In this document: piece by piece, positions 1 through 7,501 of the stretch
Numbering within the stretch: the first letter of the stretch is position 1
How the letters are laid out: every line of letters begins with the position of its first letter
Assembly: GCF_003574625.1 (NCBI RefSeq)
Contig: NZ_QNUJ01000003.1
Coordinates: 310,001-374,000, forward strand
Direction: 5' to 3'
Length of the DNA: 64,000 bases
Source of the DNA: Shinella zoogloeoides
GTDB taxonomy: Bacteria > Pseudomonadota > Alphaproteobacteria > Rhizobiales > Rhizobiaceae
Made by a program: the position numbers and the translations under genes
Notes under the pieces: generated by a model
Told to the model about the DNA's origin: nothing
Databases searched by the model: none
The model's input: the letters and a program-made list of their open reading frames with translations, nothing else

Positions 1-280
1 CAACGCGCGGATCGTCCGATAGCTTGGCGAGCACGCCGCCCGACATCAGCGGCAGGGGCGAGGGCTGAAGGAAGACGGCCGAAAGGGCAAGCTGGGTCTC
101 GCTGCCGGCGGCTCCAACCAGAAGGTCGAATTTTTCCGCCGCCCGCGCGCTGCCGAGCCGCACGGCGCGCTCCTGCAGCGTGACGGTAACACTGAGCGCG
201 ACGGAAAGCGCGATCAGCACCACGACGGCAAAGGCGCCCGCCTTGAAGCGGCGAAGGTCGGCGAGGATGAAACGGATCAT
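1..280 (-). CDS. ABC transporter permease, FtsX/MacB-like (partial)
   Basis: Only the N-terminal part (about 93 residues) is in the window; the gene continues off the left edge. The start ATG at 280 overlaps the stop of the ATPase gene by four bases (ATGA), so the two are translationally coupled. The visible residues give a hydrophobic segment (about 13-30) followed by a periplasmic-looking region with ERAVRLGSARAAEKFDLLVG, typical of FtsX-type permeases of LolCDE/MacB-like exporters. Such permeases work with a LolD-like ATPase to move lipoproteins, peptides or drugs out of the inner membrane. The substrate cannot be told. The family assignment rests on this short piece and on the adjacent ATPase. 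Confidence 0.75.
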   Translation of the reverse strand, partial: MIRFILADLRRFKAGAFAVVVLIALSVALSVTVTLQERAVRLGSARAAEKFDLLVGAAGSETQLALSAVFLQPSPLPLMSGGVLAKLSDDPRV

Positions 281-963
281 GCTGCAAGCGCCTCCGCGCT
301 GTCCTCGACGATCCGGCCGCCGGCAAGGCCGATGCGCCGGTCGAGCCGCTCCGTCAGGGCGGGATCGTGGGTGACGGCGATCAGCGTCGCCCCTTCCGCC
401 CCGGCAAGCTCGACGAGGAGGTCTGCGACGGCCTCACCCGTGCGCCCGTCGAGACTGGCGGTCGGTTCGTCGGCGACGATGACGCCGGGTCTTGCCAAGA
501 GCGCCCGCGCCACGGCGACACGCTGCATCTCGCCGCGCGACAGGGTCTCTATGGCCTGCTGCGGTCGCGCGATGCCGACCGTGTCGAGGAGCCGGAGCGC
601 CCGTTCGCGCTCGGCCGGCTCCAGTCGCCGCGAAAGGCGGATCGGCAGCACGACATTCTCCAGCGCCGAAAGGCCGGGAAAGAGATGGAAATCCTGCATG
701 ACGAGGCCGATATGCGCTGCGCGGAACGCATCGCGCCGGCCCGTCGGAAGACGCGTGATGTCCGTTCCGCCCCAGGAGACCGTTCCGCCGGTCACGCGCT
801 CGAGGCCGGTGATCGCATTCACCAGCGTGCTCTTGCCCGAGCCGGACGCCCCGGTGACCGCAAGCTGTCCGCCGGCCGGAACGTGAAGGCGGCCGATGGC
901 GAGGACCGGCGTTTCGAGGCCGGAAAAGCGCATGGTGAGATCGGCAGTGTCGAGCGAAAGCAT
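277..963 (-). CDS. ABC transporter ATP-binding protein, LolD/MacB type
   Basis: A 228-residue ATPase with Walker A GASGSGKST (about 39-47), Q-loop region VMQDFHLFPG, signature LSRGEMQRV and Walker B VIVADEPTA followed by SLDGRTG. This length and the LSxGxxQR form fit the LolD/FtsE/MacB-N class, which energises FtsX-type permeases rather than classical importers. It lies three bases after the secreted-protein gene and overlaps the permease start, so the three form an operon on the minus strand. The likely role is export or envelope remodelling. Substrate unknown. Confidence 0.85.
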   Translation of the reverse strand: MLSLDTADLTMRFSGLETPVLAIGRLHVPAGGQLAVTGASGSGKSTLVNAITGLERVTGGTVSWGGTDITRLPTGRRDAFRAAHIGLVMQDFHLFPGLSALENVVLPIRLSRRLEPAERERALRLLDTVGIARPQQAIETLSRGEMQRVAVARALLARPGVIVADEPTASLDGRTGEAVADLLVELAGAEGATLIAVTHDPALTERLDRRIGLAGGRIVEDSAEALAA

Positions 964-966
964 GGG

Positions 967-1431
967 TCAGACCGTATCGAAGGCGGCTTCGCGCAGGCGA
1001 AGCTGGCTGACGAAGCCGGTTTCCGGGTCAATCCAGGCGCCGTATTCCAGCACGCCATGGGCCTCGATCGGGGCATTGTACTGCACGAAGGTCTGCCTGC
1101 GCGCGAGATAGACGACAAGGATGTTGTCCGGCCAGTCCGCATCGGAAGAGCAGAAGGGGCAGAGCGACATCGGGATTTCGGTGAGGACGAAGAAGTTCGC
1201 TTCCGCCTTCAGCGGCGGCGCCATGAAGCCCTTCACGGTGACATCCGCGCCGTTCAGCCGCTTCACCTTGTCGGAGAATTCGAGGCCGAGCACGCCGAAG
1301 CTCTTGTAGAGCTCGCCGAAGCCGAGCCTTTCCGCCGCGCGCGCCGGACGGGCGAGGGGAAGGGCGGAGAAGGCCGCAAGCGCTCCCAGAACCTGCCGCC
1401 GCTTGAACATCTGTCGCATGGTCGTCTCCAT
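967..1431 (-). CDS. Tat/Sec-exported protein, DUF3299-like
   Basis: The reading frame runs up to 1512, but that extra N-terminus lies in a rhizobial intergenic repeat, so I start at ATG 1431, which follows GAGGGG at proper spacing (ATG 1419 is an alternative). The product is about 154 residues. It starts with KRRQVLGALAAFSALP and an Ala-rich stretch ending in ARPARA, a twin-arginine-like signal peptide. The mature part has VKGFMAPPLK and then SLCPFCSSDADWPDNILVVY, resembling DUF3299 proteins (PGFmvPL then a Cys-containing block); the two close cysteines could bind metal. It precedes an ABC exporter ATPase by three bases and may be its periplasmic partner. Function unknown; the family call is moderate. 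Confidence 0.7.
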   Translation of the reverse strand: METTMRQMFKRRQVLGALAAFSALPLARPARAAERLGFGELYKSFGVLGLEFSDKVKRLNGADVTVKGFMAPPLKAEANFFVLTEIPMSLCPFCSSDADWPDNILVVYLARRQTFVQYNAPIEAHGVLEYGAWIDPETGFVSQLRLREAAFDTV

Positions 1432-1437
1432 GGTCGG

Positions 1438-1560
1438 CCCCTCATCCGCCTGCCGGACCTTCTCCCCACGCGGGGAGAGGGACGGGGTGAAACCGCTTTG
1501 CCGCCACCCCACTCCTTGCGGGAAAGGGGTGGCAGCGGGACGGGGGATTTCCCCCCGGTA
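1438..1560. repeat. Rhizobial intergenic palindromic repeat (RIME-like), copy 1
   Basis: The stretch carries a CTCATCCGCCTGCCGGACC segment followed by a hairpin, TTCTCCCC-acgc-GGGGAGA, and then a second GC hairpin, CCACCCC with GGGGTGG. The same arrangement occurs at 5145-5290. This form (CTCATCCGCCTGCCGG plus CTCCCC hairpins) recurs in Rhizobiaceae intergenic DNA and resembles RIME elements. It sits between the alkaline phosphatase stop and the DUF3299-like gene, where it could also end or process transcripts. Confidence 0.65.
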
Positions 1561-1568
1561 CAGCCTGA

Positions 1569-3323
1569 CTACTTCTTCACCGCGCCGAGTGCGAAGGCGT
1601 CGGCCAGCACGCGGTAGACATCGCTCTGTTCCATGTAGCCACGGAAGCCTTCGGCACCCGGGCCTGTGGCCTGGAGCACGATATCGTCGACGGCGTGGAC
1701 GCCGGTGTCCTCATCCTTCGGGATATTGCCCTGAACGAAGACCGCGCCGGGCACATCCTTATAGGCCTCGTTGGCGACATATTCCTTGTTCTCGTTCTGG
1801 ATCGCCGGAACGAAGGGGCCGTCAAGCTTCGGACGGAAGGTCTCGTAGTGGTCCGGGCCGTTGTTGGCGGCCATGAACAGGCGGCGCGAGACGTCGACGC
1901 GGTCCGGATAGCCGTCGCCGTCCTTGTCCTCGTAGTTCGGGAAGCCGGCATTGTCATAGGTGCCGACCTTCTCACGCATTTCCGTGCCGGGCTTGTCGTC
2001 GTCGACCGTGCCGATGATGGCGACGCCGTGCGTGTGGTCGCCGGTGACGACGATCAGCGTATCGGGGTTCTTGTCGGCGAATTCCCGGGCGACCGCCACG
2101 GCCTTGTCAAACTCGATGGTCTCGACGAGAGCGCGATCCCAGTCGAGCGGATGGCTCATCTTGTCGACCGAGGCGCCTTCCACCATCAGGAAGAAGCCTT
2201 CCGGGTTCTTCGAGAGCTTGTCGAGCGCGGCCCGGGTCATGTCGACGAGGCCCGGCTGGTTCGGGAACTTGTCGACGGTGCCCTTCTTGAGGAATTCACG
2301 GTCGAGCGTCACGTCCATGTTGCTGGTGTGGAAGAGGCCGAGCAGCCTGTCCTGGTTCGAGCCGGCGGCAGCGGCAAGCTCGGTCTTGTCGGTCGCCAGC
2401 GCATAGCCGGCATTCTTGAACTCGGCGATGTAATCCTTGTCGTCCTTGCGCTTGGAGCCCGGCACGTCCTTGGAAAGGAAGTAGGCCGAACCGCCGCCGA
2501 GGATGACGTCCGGCTGGACGTCGAGCATCATGCCGACGATCTCCGCCTTGTCGGCGCGCTTGCGGGTGTGGGCGACCACCGCTGCCGGCGTCGCATCCTC
2601 CAGCTCGGCCGTCGAGACGATGCCGATGGACTTCTTCGTGGTGCGGCGCAGGGCTTCGGCGATGGTCTCGACCTTCGGGTCGTCGAGGCTTGCGGGCGTG
2701 CGGTCGGCATAGACGCCGAGCGCGTTGACGCGCGCCTTGTGGCCGGTCATGTAGGCCGACATGGTGTTGGCGCTGTCGGTGGCGATCGAATGGGTCGAGG
2801 AGGTGCCGATGAAGGCGACCGGCGGGATGTCGTCCATGGCGAGGCGGCCGTTCGCCTTGCCCTCGGTCATGCCCTTGGACATGATTCGCGCGCCCGTGCG
2901 GTGGGCGACGGAAAGACCGTCGGCGACGAGGAAGATGATGTTCTTCGCCTTCGGCTGGGCGGCGGTCTCGTAGACGTCCCAGTTCACCGATTTGGTCTCA
3001 TCGCCGACGGAAACCTCCACCTTGTAGGCGCCGGCCGCCGCGACGGAAAGGTCGCGCAGGATGAGCGCGGAGCCGAGGACCTTGTCGTCCTTGTCCTTTT
3101 CTTCAGCAACGAATTCGGCCTTCTTGCCGAAGACGGTTTCGTAGTCCTGGCCGTTGACGGTGATCTTGACGTCTTCCGGCTTCACGACGGCATCGAACTC
3201 GACCTTGAAGTCGAAGGGGGAGCCGGCGAGGATGGTCGCGCGGTCGAGCGGGTAGACGGTCGCGGCATTCGCGGCGCCTGCGAGCATCGTTGCCGATGCG
3301 AGAGCGAGGAGGAGTTTACGCAT
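1569..3323 (-). CDS. phoA: Periplasmic alkaline phosphatase (PF00245 family)
   Basis: A 584-residue secreted phosphomonoesterase that frees phosphate from organic esters in the periplasm. A Sec signal peptide (MRKLLLALASATMLAGAANA) is followed by an Ig-like N-terminal domain (about 22-125), then the catalytic domain: metal-binding NIIFLVADG near 131, the nucleophile Ser in TDSANT near 180, and the metal motif VTGDHTHG near 429. The Asp-Ser-Ala core is intact. The start at 3323 has GAGG seven bases upstream. A candidate Pho box lies 52 bases upstream (3375-3392), suggesting PhoB control under phosphate starvation. The extra N-terminal domain makes it longer than the E. coli PhoA (about 470). 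The gene symbol is by family, not proven orthology. Confidence 0.9.
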   Translation of the reverse strand: MRKLLLALASATMLAGAANAATVYPLDRATILAGSPFDFKVEFDAVVKPEDVKITVNGQDYETVFGKKAEFVAEEKDKDDKVLGSALILRDLSVAAAGAYKVEVSVGDETKSVNWDVYETAAQPKAKNIIFLVADGLSVAHRTGARIMSKGMTEGKANGRLAMDDIPPVAFIGTSSTHSIATDSANTMSAYMTGHKARVNALGVYADRTPASLDDPKVETIAEALRRTTKKSIGIVSTAELEDATPAAVVAHTRKRADKAEIVGMMLDVQPDVILGGGSAYFLSKDVPGSKRKDDKDYIAEFKNAGYALATDKTELAAAAGSNQDRLLGLFHTSNMDVTLDREFLKKGTVDKFPNQPGLVDMTRAALDKLSKNPEGFFLMVEGASVDKMSHPLDWDRALVETIEFDKAVAVAREFADKNPDTLIVVTGDHTHGVAIIGTVDDDKPGTEMREKVGTYDNAGFPNYEDKDGDGYPDRVDVSRRLFMAANNGPDHYETFRPKLDGPFVPAIQNENKEYVANEAYKDVPGAVFVQGNIPKDEDTGVHAVDDIVLQATGPGAEGFRGYMEQSDVYRVLADAFALGAVKK

Positions 3324-3374
3324 GGGAGGGCCTCTCTTGAGCGGTGCGTTACCCCTTGCGCATAAGAAGCCTAC

Positions 3375-3392
3375 ATGACGTGCGTATTACAG
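3375..3392 (-). promoter_or_regulatory. Candidate Pho box upstream of alkaline phosphatase
   Basis: Read on the minus strand this is CTGTAAT-ACGC-ACGTCAT, two 7-base half sites with a 4-base gap. Against the consensus CTGTCAT-N4-CTGTCAT it matches 11 of 14 half-site bases. It lies 52 bases before the phosphatase start, a sensible place for PhoB activation. Function inferred from match and context. Confidence 0.5.
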
Positions 3393-3418
3393 TTGGCCGT
3401 CCGCTGTGGACAACCGGC

Positions 3419-4240
3419 CTATCCCTTCACCGCGCCCGCCGTCATCGAGCCGCTGATCTGGCGGTACATGACGAGGCCGAGCAGGAGCGGGGGCAGGGCA
3501 CCGACGATCATCACCGCGGAGGCGACGCCCCATTGCACGCCGCCGCCGCTCGCGGCGAAGAAGAAGGACGCGCCGACGGTGATGGGCACGGCCTTGGAGG
3601 TCGTCAGCATCAGGCCGAAGAGGAATTCGTTCCAGGCGGTGATGAAGCCGAAAATGAGGCTCGTCACGATGGCCGGGCGGCAGACGGGCGCAAGGATCGT
3701 CACGAGGATCTGGAAGCGGCTCGCCCCGTCCACCAGCGCGGCCTCGTCCAGCTCCTCCGGCACGTCGTTGATGGCGTTGACGAGGATGACCAGCACCAGC
3801 GGCAGGTTGACGATGGTGAGGATGAGGCCGAGGCCGATGAGCGTATCGAGCAGCGCCAGCCACTGGAACATCATGTAGAGCGGAATGGCGAAGATGATCA
3901 GCGGCACGGCGCGCAGGTTGACGATCAGCGGCAGGAGCGTGCGCTCACCGAGCTTGCCGCGGGCGATGGCATAGGCGGCCGGCAGCGCCAGCACGACCGC
4001 AAGCCCGGTCCCGATCAGTGAGACGGCGAGGCTGTTGAAGAGATAGAGGAAGATGTTGAGCCGGTCGCTGACGGTGAAGACCGTGGCATAGTTCTCCAGC
4101 GTCGGCGCCTTGATCCAGAGGCCGGGATTGGCGGAAAGCTCCCGCGCGCTCTTGAACGAGGTGACGAGCGTCACGAGGATCGGGAAATTGAGGGCGAAGG
4201 CGGCAAGGGCGAACACCGCCCAGCGGAGCGCTCGGATCAT
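3419..4240 (-). CDS. Sugar ABC transporter permease, CUT1 MalG-like
   Basis: A 273-residue inner-membrane permease with about six hydrophobic segments. The cytoplasmic EAA loop is EAALVDGASRFQILVTILAP (near 170-190), which docks to a MalK-type ATPase. The N-terminus (IRALRWAVFALAAFALNFPI) is typical of the second permease of CUT1 importers. Its start overlaps the stop of the first permease by four bases (ATGA). It is the last gene of the nanE-nanK-binding protein-permease-permease set. No ATPase gene follows. The substrate is inferred from context as N-acetylmannosamine or a related amino sugar. Confidence 0.88.
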   Translation of the reverse strand: MIRALRWAVFALAAFALNFPILVTLVTSFKSARELSANPGLWIKAPTLENYATVFTVSDRLNIFLYLFNSLAVSLIGTGLAVVLALPAAYAIARGKLGERTLLPLIVNLRAVPLIIFAIPLYMMFQWLALLDTLIGLGLILTIVNLPLVLVILVNAINDVPEELDEAALVDGASRFQILVTILAPVCRPAIVTSLIFGFITAWNEFLFGLMLTTSKAVPITVGASFFFAASGGGVQWGVASAVMIVGALPPLLLGLVMYRQISGSMTAGAVKG

Positions 4241-5124
4241 CGGCCTTTTCCTTTGCGGCGGGCGGCATAGGCGTTGAGGCCGTAAAGCACCACGAAGGAT
4301 GCGGCGAAGAGGATCACCGAGGCGGCGACCGCCTTGCCGATCGCGCCCTGCTTGAAGAAGGCCTCGTAGATATAGATCGACAGCGAGGCGGTCGCCCCGC
4401 CCGGGCCGCTACCGGTCAGCACATAGACATTGTCGAAGACACGGAAGCCGTCGATGAAGCGGATGAGGAGCGCAACGGCGATGGTCGGCATCATCAGCGG
4501 CAATTCGATATCGCGCAGGCGCTGGAAGGGGCTGGCGCCGTCGAGCGTCGCCGCCTCCGTCACCTCCACGGGGATCGCCTGATAGGCCATGTAGAAGAGC
4601 AGGAGCGCGAAAGGCGTCCATTGCAGCGTCTCGATGGCGACGAGCGTCCAGAAGGCGGAATCGACGCCGAGGAAGGAGATGCTGGCCCCGAAATAGGCCC
4701 AGAGATAATAGGGTACCGGGCCGACGAATTCGTGCAGCACGAGCCGGTACATGAGGCCGACGAGGGCAGGGGCCACCATCAGCGGCATCATCAGGATCGC
4801 CAGCAGCCAGCTTCGCTTCTCGATGAGCGGGGAAAGGAAGATGGCGAGGAACAGGCCGAGCGCGCATTCCAGCACGGCGGTCAGCAGGCCGAAGCGCAGG
4901 GAGAACCATGTCGCCCGCCAGAAGGCCCCGTCCGTGGCGACCGCAACGAAATTGCCGAAGCCGGAAAGCGTCGGCTGGCGCAGCGTCTCGAAGGTGACGT
5001 CGGAGACGGAATAGATCAGGTTGACGACGGCCGGGAAGCCGAGGAACAGGAGGAGAAAGGCGACGAGCGGCGTCGCCAGCATCCGGAAGGCGGGAGCCTC
5101 GATCTGTCTTCTCGTCGTCGCCAT
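4237..5124 (-). CDS. Sugar ABC transporter permease, CUT1 MalF-like
   Basis: A 295-residue permease. The frame stays open to 5373 but runs through an intergenic repeat, so I take ATG 5124, which has AGAGGA six bases upstream. The protein begins MATTRRQIEAPAFRMLATPL and has six hydrophobic segments and an EAA loop (EAATLDGASPFQRLRDIELP). It pairs with the MalG-like permease to form the membrane channel of a CUT1 importer. The gap to the binding-protein gene is 173 bases and holds the repeat with strong hairpins, which could lower permease expression relative to the binding protein. Confidence 0.88.
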   Translation of the reverse strand: MATTRRQIEAPAFRMLATPLVAFLLLFLGFPAVVNLIYSVSDVTFETLRQPTLSGFGNFVAVATDGAFWRATWFSLRFGLLTAVLECALGLFLAIFLSPLIEKRSWLLAILMMPLMVAPALVGLMYRLVLHEFVGPVPYYLWAYFGASISFLGVDSAFWTLVAIETLQWTPFALLLFYMAYQAIPVEVTEAATLDGASPFQRLRDIELPLMMPTIAVALLIRFIDGFRVFDNVYVLTGSGPGGATASLSIYIYEAFFKQGAIGKAVAASVILFAASFVVLYGLNAYAARRKGKGR

Positions 5125-5144
5125 CGTGTCCTCTTCTGGATAGT

Positions 5145-5290
5145 CGGGCCAAGCCCCCTCCGCCTGCTGGCATCTCCCCCACAAGGGGGAGAAAGCAGGA
5201 AGCTTGCTCACCGCTCGAAATCGAATGCTAACGGAGCGGCGGATTAAGCCCCTCCCCCTCGCGGGGACGGGTTGGGGAGGGGTCTTCCCA
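5145..5290. repeat. Rhizobial intergenic palindromic repeat (RIME-like), copy 2
   Basis: Contains CCCTCCGCCTGCTGGCATC followed by the hairpin CTCCCCC-acaa-GGGGGAG, and at the other end CCCCTCCCC with GGGGAGGGG around about 15 bases. It is clearly related to the repeat at 1438-1560. It lies inside an operon, between the binding-protein stop (5298) and the first permease start (5124), where its stem-loops may stabilise the upstream transcript or weaken read-through. Confidence 0.65.
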
Positions 5291-5297
5291 CCCGAAC

Positions 5298-6626
5298 CTA
5301 CTGCTTCAGCAGTTCCGCCATGCCCTTCTCGGTGTTGGCAAGGGCATCGTCGAGCGACTGCTGGCCTGACCAATACCCGGTGAACTCCTTGGCCTGGAGC
5401 TCATAGACCGAGAGCGCCTTGGCGGAGGTGCCACCGGTCATGACGTAACCGTACTTGCCGGCGAATTCGCCGAGCTTGACGAGGTCGGGCCGCTCCTTGG
5501 CGACCTCGGCCACCACTTCGGGCGTCAGGGCCGGCGCGCCGTTGTTGCGGGCGTAGACCAGCGCGGCTTCCTTGGAGGAGAGCCACTTCAGGAACTTCAC
5601 CGCACCGTCCTTGTGCTCGGCATTCTTGTTGAGGCCGAAGCCGAGGCCGTGGATATGGGTGAAGCGGCCGGCAGGACCGGACGGCGGGGCGACGGTGTCG
5701 GTGACCTCCGCGACGGTCGGCGACTTCTCCTTGCTGGTGAGGTCGCTTGCCGCGGCGTTCCATTGCAGCATTGCCGCCACCTGGCCGGAGGCGAAGGCGG
5801 CATTGGCTTCCGCGAATTCGTAGGAGAGCGAATCGCGCGGCGTCGCGCCGTTGTCGTAGAGCAGCTTGTAGATTTCGAGGCCCTTGCGGTAGGCGTCGGA
5901 ATTGACCGTGATCTTGCCGCTCTCGTCCATCCAGTCGCCGCCATAGGCGCGCGGCACGGACTGCCAGACCATGATGTTGAAGAGGAGATTCTTCAACTGG
6001 AGCACGGTGCCGTAGCGCGTCGGGCTATCCGGGTTGACCGCCTGGGTGAAGTAGAGGGCGGTCGCGGCATAGTCGTCCCAGGTCCATTCGTCCGGCATCT
6101 TCGGCTCGAGCTTCTTGCCGAGCAGCTTTTCGGAGATCTCGCCGTATTTCGCCCTGGCCGCATCGTCCTTCATCAGCGCGTCGATGAGGTCCGTGCGATA
6201 ATACATGAAATGCGCGGAAAGGTCGGTCGGGACGCCGTACTGCTGGTTCTGGTACTGCATGGTGGCGAGGACCGCGTCGCCATAGACGGCCTTAGCGTCG
6301 TCGGAAAGCTGGATCGGCTCCATGAAGGGCGCATAGCGGCCGATGGAGTAGGTCGCGAGCAGGTTGACGTCGAAGGCCTTCGAGCCGGCGGCAAGGTCCG
6401 CCTGCAGCTTGTCCCAGAAGCCGTCGCGGTTGAAGAACAGCAGCTCGACCTTGTCGGCATCCGCCGTGTCGGACTTGGCGTTATAGGCATCGGCGGCGGC
6501 GCGCAGCGCCACTTCCTCCGGGCCGCCCGGCCAGCCGAGCACCGTGACCTCGGCCAGCGCGGGGCCTGCCAGCAGGCCGAGCGCGCAGGCGGCATAAAGT
6601 GCCTGTTTCATCTTCGCATAGATCAT
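5298..6626 (-). CDS. Sugar ABC transporter substrate-binding protein, CUT1
   Basis: A 442-residue periplasmic binding protein. Residues 6-25 (MKQALYAACALGLLAGPALA) are a Sec signal peptide. The mature part begins EVTVLGWPGGPEEVALRAAA and has the extracellular solute-binding family 1 layout, with DGFWDKLQADLAAGSKAFDV and YKLLYDNGATPRDSLSYEFA. I keep ATG 6626 because GGGAG lies eight bases upstream; it also overlaps the kinase stop (ATGA). Operon position after nanE and the NanK-like kinase suggests an amino sugar such as N-acetylmannosamine as ligand. That substrate is inference. Confidence 0.87.
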   Translation of the reverse strand: MIYAKMKQALYAACALGLLAGPALAEVTVLGWPGGPEEVALRAAADAYNAKSDTADADKVELLFFNRDGFWDKLQADLAAGSKAFDVNLLATYSIGRYAPFMEPIQLSDDAKAVYGDAVLATMQYQNQQYGVPTDLSAHFMYYRTDLIDALMKDDAARAKYGEISEKLLGKKLEPKMPDEWTWDDYAATALYFTQAVNPDSPTRYGTVLQLKNLLFNIMVWQSVPRAYGGDWMDESGKITVNSDAYRKGLEIYKLLYDNGATPRDSLSYEFAEANAAFASGQVAAMLQWNAAASDLTSKEKSPTVAEVTDTVAPPSGPAGRFTHIHGLGFGLNKNAEHKDGAVKFLKWLSSKEAALVYARNNGAPALTPEVVAEVAKERPDLVKLGEFAGKYGYVMTGGTSAKALSVYELQAKEFTGYWSGQQSLDDALANTEKGMAELLKQ

Positions 6627-7498
6627 TGTCCGTTCTCCCTCATGGTTGCCGGGCGACGTTGCGCCAGGTCTGCGATGCCGATGACTCCCGCATTTTCCGC
6701 AAGAGCGGCGGTATGAAGCGAAGGCTTGAGGCGCGGCGGCACGCTGTCGAGCGCCCGCTCCATCGCCGAAAGATAGCCTTCCGCAAGCCCGATGCTGCCG
6801 CCGATGACGATGCGGCGCGGATCGAGCGCGAGTTGCACGTTGCGGCAGAGATTGGCCGCCTGCCGGGCCGAGGCCTCGACGATGCCCTTCGCCCAGCCTT
6901 CTCCCGCATGCGCGGCGGCGAAGACCTCGCGGGCCGTGGCATCCGGCGCGTGCGTGGCCGCCTGTGCGGCGATCCAGCGGCCAGAGACGCGATCCTCCAG
7001 CGTCTCGCCGGGATGGTCGAGGTCGCGGAACTGGCCGAAATGGCCGCCGAGCCCTCCGAGAAGCCGCCCGCCGGTGACGATGCCACCGCCGATGCCGGTG
7101 GAGATGGTGAGGAACACCATGTCCCCGCGCCCGCCAGCGCCGAAGGCATATTCGCCCCAGGCGGCCGCCTGTGCATCGTTGGCGGCGAAGACCGGCGCAT
7201 CCGTGAAGCGGGCGATGGTCGCGACCAGGGGAAAGAGGTCGGGAATATTAAGCGTCTTGCGGTTCAGCGCCGACCAGTGGCCATCGTCGACAATGCCGGT
7301 GACGGCGACACCGACAGCGCTATAGCGACCCCGCCAGGTTTCGATCGCGGCAAAGAGCGCGGCGAACCAGTGGGCCGGATCGCCATCGGCCGGCGTCGGC
7401 AGGCGCAGGGTGTCGAGAACGCTTGTGCCGCGCACCAGCGCCGCCAGCATCTTCGTGCCGCCGACATCGATTGCGAGGATGGCGTCCGGCGCGGCCAT
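6623..7498 (-). CDS. nanK: ROK-family sugar kinase, NanK-like (N-acetylmannosamine kinase)
   Basis: A 291-residue ROK kinase expected to phosphorylate N-acetylmannosamine to its 6-phosphate, the substrate of the NanE encoded just upstream. The nucleotide-binding AIDVGGTKMLAALVRG is at the N-terminus. The catalytic-base region is FAANDAQAAAWGEYAFGAG and the second phosphate loop is VFLTISTGIGGGIVTGG. The usual ROK zinc cluster (CxCGxxGCxE after GH) is absent: after GGHFGQF the sequence reads RDLDHPGETLEDRVSGRWIA. The gene lies three bases after nanE and overlaps the binding-protein start. The substrate is inferred from the nanE neighbour; another ManNAc-like sugar is possible. Confidence 0.82.
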   Translation of the reverse strand: MAAPDAILAIDVGGTKMLAALVRGTSVLDTLRLPTPADGDPAHWFAALFAAIETWRGRYSAVGVAVTGIVDDGHWSALNRKTLNIPDLFPLVATIARFTDAPVFAANDAQAAAWGEYAFGAGGRGDMVFLTISTGIGGGIVTGGRLLGGLGGHFGQFRDLDHPGETLEDRVSGRWIAAQAATHAPDATAREVFAAAHAGEGWAKGIVEASARQAANLCRNVQLALDPRRIVIGGSIGLAEGYLSAMERALDSVPPRLKPSLHTAALAENAGVIGIADLAQRRPATMRENGQ

Positions 7499-7501
7499 GG
7501 T

